This document shows, one piece after another, positions 45,143 to 51,589 of a stretch of 51,589 nt of DNA. A program made the position numbers and the translations under genes. Each line of letters begins with the position of its first letter. Within the stretch, counting starts at the first letter, position 1. Source of the DNA: Candidatus Sedimenticola endophacoides. GTDB taxonomy: Bacteria; Pseudomonadota; Gammaproteobacteria; Chromatiales; Chromatiaceae. The notes under the pieces were generated by a model. It was not told the DNA's origin, did not search any database, and saw nothing but the letters and a program-made list of their open reading frames with translations. Location: positions 1-51,589 of the forward strand of contig PQCP01000084.1 in assembly GCA_003062205.1 (NCBI GenBank), in the 5' to 3' direction.

Positions 45143-46153
45143 TCACTGCTGGCCGTCTTTCGCCCATTCGAAGACGTCCGAGAACATCTGCTCTTGCGGG
45201 AGTCCGGCGGCGAGAAATGCCGCCTTTCCGGCGAACACCATCGGTGGCGGTCCGCTCATGTAGAGGTCGTATCCGCTCAGCTCGGGGTAGGCGGCGGCCA
45301 CCGCCTCGTGCACCCAGCCGCTGGCCCCCCGCCACTGGGCGCCGGGTTCCGACAACACCGGGGTGAACTGAAACTGCTCTCGTTCCGCCGCCCACGTCTC
45401 GGCCAGTTCGGCGAGATAGAGGTCCTGCTCCGAGCGCACCCCCCAGAACAGGTGCATGGGGCGCTCGATGCCGATATGCATGGCGTGCTCGATGATCCCC
45501 TTGAGGGGCGCGAAGCCGGTCCCGCCGGCCATGAAGAGGAGCGGGCGCGGGGATGCCTCGCGCAGATAGAAGCCCCCGAGGGGGGCCTGAATGCGCTCGA
45601 TGGCCCCGGGTTTCATCTGCTCGAATACGTAGTCGGTGAACTCGCCCCCGGGTACCCGCCGGATATGCAGCTCGATGCGCCCGTCATCGTGGGGGGCATT
45701 GGCGATGGAGAAGGCGCGGCGGCGTCCGTCGGGAAGCAGGAAGTCGATGTATTGCCCCGCCAGAAACTGTAGGCGCTGGTTCTCGGGCAGTTTCAGATAG
45801 ACGCGCATCACATCGTGGGCCAGCCGCTGCATCTGGTCGACCTTGACCGGCAGGGTGCGTACCTCGATCTCCCGGGCGCCCTCCACCTCATGGATGCGGA
45901 TCACGATATCGCTGGCGGGGGTCGCCTTGCAGGTCAGGCACTGGGTGTCCGGCTGCGCATCGAGCTGCGCCTCCATCTCGCCGGGGTAGCTGACCGCGCC
46001 GGCGTCGAGGGTGCCGGCGCAGGAGCCGCACAGGCCGTTGCGGCAACCGTAGGGGAGTTGGATGCCCTGGCGCTCGGCGGCCTCCAGGATGGTCTCGCCG
46101 GGATTGGTGCTAAACTGATGGCCGCTGGGCTCTACTTTGACGGTAAAAGTCAT
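45143..46153 (-). CDS. Ferredoxin-type 2Fe-2S/FAD NAD(P)H oxidoreductase
   Basis: The 336-residue protein has a plant-type 2Fe-2S domain (C37, C42, C45, C75 in YGCRNGLCGSC and CLTC), an FAD domain (RRAFSIANAP) and an NAD domain (FMAGGTGFAPLKGI, then LYMSGPPPMVFAGKAAF). This architecture is often annotated CDP-6-deoxy-delta-3,4-glucoseen reductase; no sugar genes are nearby, so a general flavin or electron-transfer reductase is more likely. I start it at ATG 46153 (MTFTVKVEPSGHQF); a longer frame upstream overlaps the next gene and has no family similarity. Confidence 0.88.
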   Translation of the reverse strand: MTFTVKVEPSGHQFSTNPGETILEAAERQGIQLPYGCRNGLCGSCAGTLDAGAVSYPGEMEAQLDAQPDTQCLTCKATPASDIVIRIHEVEGAREIEVRTLPVKVDQMQRLAHDVMRVYLKLPENQRLQFLAGQYIDFLLPDGRRRAFSIANAPHDDGRIELHIRRVPGGEFTDYVFEQMKPGAIERIQAPLGGFYLREASPRPLLFMAGGTGFAPLKGIIEHAMHIGIERPMHLFWGVRSEQDLYLAELAETWAAEREQFQFTPVLSEPGAQWRGASGWVHEAVAAAYPELSGYDLYMSGPPPMVFAGKAAFLAAGLPQEQMFSDVFEWAKDGQQ

Positions 46154-46222
46154 GGGGCTCCTTTGTCGCGCGGGATGGATGTGCGGATAGTTCTCTACCA
46201 TTTTGCTCAGTAATAAAACCTT

Positions 46223-47107
46223 ATGTTCGACCAGATTATCATAGGCTGCGGCGAGGTGGGACGCCGGGTGGCGGACCACTACCTGCGCGCGGGCGCCTCG
46301 GTGGCGGGGCTGGTGCGCAGCGCCCCGGGGCGGTCGGCCCTGCGCGAGCGGGGGATTACGGCCCTGGAGGGGGATCTGGACCGGCCCCGGGCCGGTGGGT
46401 TGCGCATCAACGGTAGGCGGCTGTTCCACTTCGCCCCGCCGCCGCGCGAGGGCGTGCTGGATACGCGGGTGGCCCATCTGATCGACGTCCTGCAGGCCCA
46501 GGCCGGGCCCCGGCGGCTGGTCTATATCAGCACCACCGGGGTCTATGGCGACTGCGGCGGCGCCTGGGTGGACGAGCAGCGCCAGCCGCGCCCGCTCGCT
46601 CCCAGGGCCCGGCGCCGTTGGGACGCCGAGCAACGCCTGCGCCGCTGGCGCGAGGCGGGCGGCGGCGAGCTGGTAATCCTGCGCGTGGCGGGAATCTACG
46701 GCCCCGGCAAGCTGCCCCTGGAGCGGCTGCGCAAGGGCCTGCCGGTGGTTCGCGGCCAGGAGGCGCCCTATACCAACCGCATCCATATCGAGGATCTGGC
46801 GCGGGTCTGCGTGGCGGCGATGGAGCGCGGCCGTGACGGCGAGGTGTACAACGTCAGCGACGGTCATCCCGGCACCATGAGCGACTACTTCGATCGCGTC
46901 GCCGATCACTTCGGGCTGCCCCGCCCTCCCCGCATCGGGATGGCCGAGGGGGCGGATGCGCTCTCCCCGGGGATGATGTCCTACATGGCCGAATCGCGGC
47001 GCCTGGACAACCGCAAGATGCTGCGCGAGCTGGGAGTGGAGCTGGCGTTCCCTGATCTGGGAGCGGGGCTGGCCGGGCTCGACCCGGAGCGGGAAGCGAT
47101 GCGATGA
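46223..47107 (+). CDS. NAD(P)-dependent epimerase/dehydratase-like protein (YeeZ type)
   Basis: The 294-residue extended SDR-fold protein has a nucleotide loop IIGCGEVGRRVAD (residues 6-18), then LVYISTTGVYGDC with the active-site tyrosine position, and LRVAGIYGPGKLPLERL. It resembles E. coli YeeZ, a predicted epimerase of unknown substrate. The last codons overlap the TauE-like gene by 4 bp. Confidence 0.85.
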   Translation: MFDQIIIGCGEVGRRVADHYLRAGASVAGLVRSAPGRSALRERGITALEGDLDRPRAGGLRINGRRLFHFAPPPREGVLDTRVAHLIDVLQAQAGPRRLVYISTTGVYGDCGGAWVDEQRQPRPLAPRARRRWDAEQRLRRWREAGGGELVILRVAGIYGPGKLPLERLRKGLPVVRGQEAPYTNRIHIEDLARVCVAAMERGRDGEVYNVSDGHPGTMSDYFDRVADHFGLPRPPRIGMAEGADALSPGMMSYMAESRRLDNRKMLRELGVELAFPDLGAGLAGLDPEREAMR

Positions 47108-47868
47108 GCCCCGAGCTGGGAGTCGATCCGCAACTGCTGCCGCTGCTGTTTGGGGTGGCAACCCTGGCCGGTTTCATCGACGCCATCGCCGGTGGCGGCG
47201 GATTGCTGGCCATTCCCGCCCTGTTGTGGGCGGGGCTGCCGCCGCTGCAGGCGTTGGGCACCAACAAGCTGCAGGCGGTATTCGGCTCCTTCGCCGCCAG
47301 CGCCAACTTCCTGCACAAGGGAGCGATCCGCCCGGGTGAGATGGCCGAGGCGGTGCTGCTGACCTTTCTCGGGGCGCTGCTCGGCACCTATGCGGTACAG
47401 CAGTTCGACAGCACCCTGCTGGGGCGCATGCTGCCGCTGCTGTTGATCGTCTTTGCCCTCTACTTCCTGTTCTCGCCCCGGGTCGGCGACATCGACGCGC
47501 GACGGCGGATCGGGCCGCGCCTGTTCGCGGCCACCGCCGGGTTCGGTATCGGCTTCTATGACGGCTTCTTCGGCCCCGGGGCCGGCTCCTTCTTCGCCCT
47601 GGCGTACGTCGCCCTGCTCGGTTATAACCTGCGCAAGGCGACCGCGCACGCCAAACTCCTCAATTTCACCAGTAACCTGGCCGCCCTGCTGGCCTTCATG
47701 GCGGGCGGGCATCTGCTCTGGCTGGTGGGGCTGACCATGGGCGCCGGGCAACTGATCGGCGCGTGGCTCGGCTCGCACATGGTCCTGCGCCACGGCGCCT
47801 CGCTGGTACGCCCGCTGCTGGTGATCGTCTCCCTGGCGATGGCGGCCCGGCTGCTGCTGGCGGAGTGA
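47104..47868 (+). CDS. TauE/SafE (TSUP) family membrane exporter
   Basis: The 254-residue protein has about eight membrane helices in two repeats. GFIDAIAGGGGLLAIPALL and GFYDGFFGPGAGSFFAL are the paired TSUP motifs, and LGTNKLQAVFGS is also conserved. Members export sulfite, sulfoacetate or other organosulfur anions; the substrate cannot be read from sequence. It is probably co-translated with the SDR gene. About 195 bp without a gene follow. Confidence 0.9.
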   Translation: MSPELGVDPQLLPLLFGVATLAGFIDAIAGGGGLLAIPALLWAGLPPLQALGTNKLQAVFGSFAASANFLHKGAIRPGEMAEAVLLTFLGALLGTYAVQQFDSTLLGRMLPLLLIVFALYFLFSPRVGDIDARRRIGPRLFAATAGFGIGFYDGFFGPGAGSFFALAYVALLGYNLRKATAHAKLLNFTSNLAALLAFMAGGHLLWLVGLTMGAGQLIGAWLGSHMVLRHGASLVRPLLVIVSLAMAARLLLAE

Positions 47869-48063
47869 GCTGGCGGCCTGTCTTCGGGCGCGCTGACCGG
47901 CCAGGGGCCGGTACGCCATGAAACATACTGGCCCTTCGGGCGGGCTCGCTGCGTTCGGCCTGGCGAACCTCTATAATGACCGGCGTCGACCGCTCCCCGG
48001 CCCGGGTGACGCGGCACCGGATACCGGCGGGCGCGGAACCCGCACGCCAGGGAGAACAACTCA

Positions 48064-48729
48064 ATGCACGTCAGCGAAGCCCTCAGGGCCAGGCAGTCCA
48101 CACGCGCCTTTCTCGACCGGGCGGTGGAGCGCGCGCGGATCGAGCGCATCCTCGACCTCGCGCGCCATGCCCCCTCCGGGGTTAATATCCAGCCCTGGGA
48201 GGTGGCGGTGGTCAGCGGCGCCCGAAAGCGCGAACTCTGCGACCGCATCGAGGCGCGCTTCAGAAGCGGCGAGCGCGGTGCCCCGGAGTACCGCTACTAT
48301 CCAAGCCAGTGGCAGGGGGTGTTTCGCCAGCGGCGCAAGGCGTGCGGGTTGCAGCTCTATTCGGCGCTGGGCATCGGGCGCGATGATCGCCAGCGTCAGA
48401 ATGAGCAGTGGGCCGCCAACTACCGGGCCTTCGATGCGCCGGTGATGCTGCTGTTCTTCATGGATTCATCGCTGGAGACCGGCGCCTATCTCGACTATGG
48501 CATGTTCCTGCAATCGCTGATGCTGGCGGCCCTGGAAGAGGGGCTGGCGACCTGCGTCCAGGCCTCCCTCGCCGAGTACCCGGAGCTGGTCAGGGCGGCG
48601 CTCGGCTACCCTTCGGAGATGCGCCTGATCGGTGGCATGGCCCTTGGCTACGCGGATTCATCCGCGCCAGTCAACGGCTATCGCACGCCGCGTGAGGCCG
48701 TGGACTCATTCACCCGGTTTTTCGACTGA
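48064..48729 (+). CDS. Nitroreductase family protein
   Basis: The 221-residue FMN-dependent oxidoreductase reads ALRARQSTRAFLDRAVERAR, then HAPSGVNIQPWEVAVVSG, then YLDYGMFLQSLMLAALEEGL, and GGMALGYAD near the C-terminus. These are the FMN phosphate and dimer contacts of the NfsB/FRP superfamily. The substrate is unknown. An upstream TATAAT (47972-47977) could be a -10 box, but no good -35 accompanies it. Confidence 0.9.
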   Translation: MHVSEALRARQSTRAFLDRAVERARIERILDLARHAPSGVNIQPWEVAVVSGARKRELCDRIEARFRSGERGAPEYRYYPSQWQGVFRQRRKACGLQLYSALGIGRDDRQRQNEQWAANYRAFDAPVMLLFFMDSSLETGAYLDYGMFLQSLMLAALEEGLATCVQASLAEYPELVRAALGYPSEMRLIGGMALGYADSSAPVNGYRTPREAVDSFTRFFD

Positions 48730-48748
48730 TCCCGGCACCGGATCGACC

Positions 48749-49651
48749 ATGCCGTCCTCCCCGCAGACGATGCCAGCCGAGCGCCTCAGCGGTATCCTCA
48801 ATCTGGCCGCCGGCGCCCTGTTGATCAGCTTCGCCCCGGTCTTCGTGCGCCTGGCCGGGGTGGGGCCGATCACCGCCGGGGTGTATCGCGGCCTGTTCGG
48901 GGCGCTGGCGCTGTTTGTGATCGCGCTGACTATCCAGCGGCGCTTCCGGCCCGGTACCGGCACCCTGCTATGGACCGGGCTCGCCGGGCTGGTCTTCGCC
49001 GGTGATCTCAGCGTCTGGCACCAGAGCATCCTCAGCGTCGGTCCCGGACTGGCGACGGTGCTGGCCAACTTCCAGGTCTTCGCCATGATGTTGGCCGCGG
49101 TACTGCTGTTCGGTGAACGGGTGGGTGGGCGTCACCTCGTATCGGCGGTCATTGCCCTGGCCGGTCTGGCGCTGCTGGTGGGCCCCGGCTGGGGCGAGCT
49201 GGGCGTACAGTGGCAGCGGGGTGTGCTGTTCGGTCTCGCCACCGCCCTTTTCTACGCCTGGTATATGCTGGTGCTGCGCAGAATCCAGCGCGGACAGGGG
49301 CTGGGCACGCAGGTGTGGCAGATCGCCCTGACTTCGCTCTGGACCTGCCTCTTCCTGCTCGCCGAGACCCCGCTGATGGGAGAGAGTCTGCGCATCCCGG
49401 ACGGCACGAGCCTGGGCTACCTGGTGGCCTACGGGGTGCTTTGCCAGGGCCTGGGCTGGCTGTTCATCTCGCGCGGTCTGCCCCGGGTGGGGGTGTCGCT
49501 GGCCGGACTGATCATCCTGTTGCAGCCGAGCCTCGCGTTTTGCTGGGATGTGCTGCTGTTCGGACGACCCGCAAGCGGCACCGACCTGGCCGGATTGGCC
49601 CTGGCCCTGCTCGGCATCTACCTCGGTTCGACGGCGGGCGGTCGGCGCTGA
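48749..49651 (+). CDS. EamA/DMT-family transporter
   Basis: The 300-residue protein has about ten membrane helices in two EamA repeats (about residues 15-145 and 160-295). ALLISFAPVFVRLAGVGPIT and LATVLANFQVFAMMLAAVLL are typical first-repeat motifs; LIILLQPSLAFCWDVLLFGR ends the second. Substrate unknown (metabolites or amino acids in other members). I chose ATG 48749, because an upstream frame overlaps the nitroreductase gene. Confidence 0.88.
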   Translation: MPSSPQTMPAERLSGILNLAAGALLISFAPVFVRLAGVGPITAGVYRGLFGALALFVIALTIQRRFRPGTGTLLWTGLAGLVFAGDLSVWHQSILSVGPGLATVLANFQVFAMMLAAVLLFGERVGGRHLVSAVIALAGLALLVGPGWGELGVQWQRGVLFGLATALFYAWYMLVLRRIQRGQGLGTQVWQIALTSLWTCLFLLAETPLMGESLRIPDGTSLGYLVAYGVLCQGLGWLFISRGLPRVGVSLAGLIILLQPSLAFCWDVLLFGRPASGTDLAGLALALLGIYLGSTAGGRR

Positions 49652-49655
49652 GGCG

Positions 49656-50300
49656 CTAGCGGCCGACGCTGTCGGGGCTGGTCAGCCAGTCCAGGATCGG
49701 GTCCCAGGAGAGCACATCCTGCCACGCCATGGAGGGGGCCAGCTCGAAGATTCCAAGGCCGCGCTCGGCGGAACGGATGTAGTTCTGACTCTCCCGCAGG
49801 TGGCTCAGGAAGGGGATCCCCAGATCCCCCAGATAGTGGTCCAGCTCTTTGTAAATCAGCGTGTTCTCGCGGGTGCGGTTGGCCACGATGGCGATCTTGG
49901 TCTGCTCGCGGGAGATGCGGCCACTGGCCAGCAGTTCGCTCAGAAAGCGGTTGCAGGCGCGCATGTCGATGGGCGAGGGCAACACCGGGATCAGCAGACT
50001 CTCGACGCGCCGCAGTAGGGTGTCGATCTCCCTGCCGTGCACCCCGGCAGGGGCGTCCATGATCAGATAATCGGCACCGCGCGCCGCCTTGAGCGGACCA
50101 CGGGTGGCGTCGATCCCCTCGATAGCGGGAATCCCTTCGTAGTCCTCGCGCGCCTTGAGCCAGTCCAGGGAGGAGCCCTGGGGGTCAAAATCGGCGATGG
50201 CGACCCGGGCCCCCTCATCGGCCAGCCAGGTGGCGAGATTGGTGGCGATGGTGGTCTTTCCGCAGCCGCCCTTGGCGTTCATGGTCATGATGGTGCGCAT
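49656..50300 (-). CDS. Orphan ParA/MinD-like ATPase
   Basis: The 214-residue P-loop ATPase has the deviant Walker A KGGCGKTT (residues 10-17) and ADFDPQGSSLDWLK, the Walker A' region of ParA proteins. MDAPAGVHG follows as Walker B. No ParB or centromere-like repeat array is adjacent, so it is an orphan; such ParAs position cargo (chemoreceptors, microcompartments, cellulose synthase). Start at ATG 50300; upstream in-frame sequence has no similarity. It ends in TAG. Confidence 0.9.
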   Translation of the reverse strand: MRTIMTMNAKGGCGKTTIATNLATWLADEGARVAIADFDPQGSSLDWLKAREDYEGIPAIEGIDATRGPLKAARGADYLIMDAPAGVHGREIDTLLRRVESLLIPVLPSPIDMRACNRFLSELLASGRISREQTKIAIVANRTRENTLIYKELDHYLGDLGIPFLSHLRESQNYIRSAERGLGIFELAPSMAWQDVLSWDPILDWLTSPDSVGR

Positions 50301-50533
50301 CGGTCGTCCCCTATCCGCTGTGAGCCTCAAGAGATTATAGATACTCGGCGGAAAGGGGTCACGGAAGAAGGGAAAAAAGGTGGTTCCAGCGGGTACGGCC
50401 GGCGACCTTTCTTCAGTGCGCGTACAGGGTAGGGCCGGGGAGGGAAGCCGTTGGCCGGGTGTTGTCGCCCAGGCAAAACAGCAAAACATGGAGATCCACC
50501 CCATATGTTGCGTTGCATGGCGAAATACTCTAA

Positions 50534-50663
50534 CCCGAATGTTTCATAAACCATTAGGTGACCACAAATACCGTACAACCAGACTAGGGTATTAGCCGAG
50601 AACTAGGCAGGCCGGTAACTGTTAGCGGGGCGACGATCATTTTTTCGGGGTTGTAGCGTCCAT
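50534..50663 (-). mobile_element. IS1380-family right end, 130 bp
   Basis: It begins CCCGAATGTTTC after CTAA (50530-50533), with the same 130 bp as at 35389 and 36547. It abuts copy 7 of the 296-bp repeat at ATGGACGC. No matching left end or second CTAA was found around it. The 230 bp between parA and this point hold no gene. Confidence 0.6.
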
Positions 50664-50959
50664 CGCTAACCGCCATGGAGAGCGAAGCGAAGGCGGTTAG
50701 TCCCCGATAGGCGTAGGCGCGGTTGTATGGCCGCAGTTACGACCGATAGGGAGTGACGTAGGGCATACAAATAGCGCATCCGACACGCCGTAGAGTCATT
50801 GTGGTCATCATGACGGAGTTGCGCACGAGCAGCTTTGCTGCAATGTGCGGGACGGAGTCGTGATGAGCGCAGGACGGTCGGGGCAGTAACGGCTGTCGCG
50901 TTGGCGAGTCGATTTTGGGGACTGGGATGTCCCAAAATCTTTCACGAGGTAGCGACACT
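50664..50959 (-). repeat. 296-bp repeat element, copy 7
   Basis: Minus orientation; the outer flank is CTTG (50960-50963, CAAG on the element's strand) and lies within an hsdR reading frame. The other end joins an IS1380 right end, as in copies 5 and 6. Confidence 0.85.
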
Positions 50960-50963
50960 CTTG

Positions 50964-51466
50964 TCAAGTCCCGCAAGACCAACAATGAATTCGGGACCTA
51001 TATTGACCAGTACACCATTGAGCAAGCGGTTGCTGATGGCGCTACCGTGCAAATTTTGTACGAAGGACGGGAAGCCCAAACCAAGGTCACAGGAGATTCG
51101 CTGGACAAACTGTTCGATGAGTACTTCTCCGATAAGTCAGACCAAGAAAAGGCAGCCATCAAGCAGAAACATGCTACTGAACTGGCTGTACTGGAAGCCC
51201 CCCAGCGAATCCGATGGATATGCATAGACCTGCTGAAGCACTACAAAGAACACATTGCCCCTAATGGTTTCAAGGCAATGATTGTCACGTCATCCAGACG
51301 TGCGGCAGTGCTTTACAAGGAGACGCTGGACGAACTTGTGGCACCACCGTCTGAATGCATCATATCAAGCAAGCAGAATGACGAACCGATTTTCGAACCT
51401 CATACTGACCCAACGAAGCACAAGCAGGCGATAGCGAACTTCCAGAAACCTATCACCGAGAACTCT
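50964..51466 (+). pseudogene. Type I restriction enzyme HsdR, internal fragment
   Basis: The frame reads KSRKTNNEFGTYIDQYTIEQ, then VTGDSLDKLFDEYFSDKSDQ, then APQRIRWICIDLLKHYKEHI, then FKAMIVTSSRRAAVLYKETL, then NDEPIFEPHTDPTKHKQAIA. It matches the region at the junction of the two RecA-like helicase lobes of type I restriction subunits. It is about 167 residues of a protein normally near 1000. Both ends are cut by mobile elements, and no HsdM or HsdS is visible. The base composition is clearly lower in GC than the neighbouring genes, consistent with foreign origin. Confidence 0.75.
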
Positions 51467-51470
51467 CTAA

Positions 51471-51589
51471 CCCGAATGTTTCATAAACCATTAGGTGACC
51501 ACAAATACCGTACAACCAGACTAGGGTATTAGCCGAGAACTAGGCAGGCCGGTAACTGTTAGCGGGGCGACGATCATTTTTTCGGGGTT
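51471..51589 (-). mobile_element. IS1380-family right end, running off the window
   Basis: CCCGAATGTTTC follows CTAA (51467-51470) and continues identically to the other right ends until the window stops. The element presumably continues beyond 51589. Confidence 0.65.

Noticed and set aside
45143..47161. A 672-residue minus-strand frame ending in the 2Fe-2S reductase
   Set aside because: The upstream part lies opposite the well-supported SDR gene and has no family similarity; only the part from 46153 is real.
47972..47977. TATAAT as a promoter for the nitroreductase gene
   Set aside because: No acceptable -35 hexamer occurs 16-18 bp upstream, so the support is too weak to list.

Overview
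The window is high-GC DNA from a free-living or symbiotic gammaproteobacterium. Three long gene runs have classic gammaproteobacterial order: trmL-gpsA-secB-yibN facing gpmI-envC-ctpA-yibQ; lysA/dapF-DUF484-xerC-hslVU-DUF971-ubiE-ubiJ-ubiB; and argH-algZ-algR-hemC-hemD-hemX-hemY. A TauE/SafE-type exporter, a rhodanese and an ArsR protein whose cysteine spacing matches the persulfide sensors SqrR/BigR point to sulfur metabolism, as in Chromatiales-like sulfur oxidisers. The taxonomic guess is inference. No tRNA, rRNA or CRISPR array was seen.

Layout: 1-600, broken IS91- and IS21-type material. 785-9462, trmL to a DJ-1 protein: tRNA modification, glycerol-3-phosphate synthesis, protein export, glycolysis, cell division and envelope proteolysis. 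9617-25539, mostly minus strand: PsiE, ubiquinone genes, HslUV, XerC, DapF, LysA, LptM, a class I adenylate cyclase split by an in-frame amber codon, and a degenerate GGDEF protein. An inverted, frameshifted EAL-CZB gene sits between lysA and dapF. 25958-29607, a mosaic of insertion-sequence pieces. 29907-35404, DEAD-box helicase, nucleotide hydrolases, NhaA and a lysine-rich protein whose last codons are hit by an insertion. 36992-50300, DUF523, argH, the AlgZR two-component pair, the haem pathway, redox proteins, transporters and an orphan ParA. 50534-51589, more mobile debris and a piece of a type I restriction subunit.

The most unusual feature is a 296-bp element present seven times (15632, 26959, 27746, 28224, 35519, 36251, 50664), apparently identical in every copy. 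It has no terminal inverted repeats and no target duplication. It has a hairpin near each end and is preceded by CAAG in six of seven copies. These are hallmarks of elements moved by HUH single-strand transposases (IS91 or IS200/IS605 type), and pieces of an IS91 transposase lie at the window start. One copy abuts a predicted heat-shock promoter of hslVU, so that the CTTG of the -35 box is the element's flank. Another is embedded in a 731-bp, internally deleted IS1380 derivative that has both ends and a CTAA target duplication. The repeat-rich stretches join partial elements abruptly, so assembly errors there are a real possibility; the single-copy gene runs look reliable.
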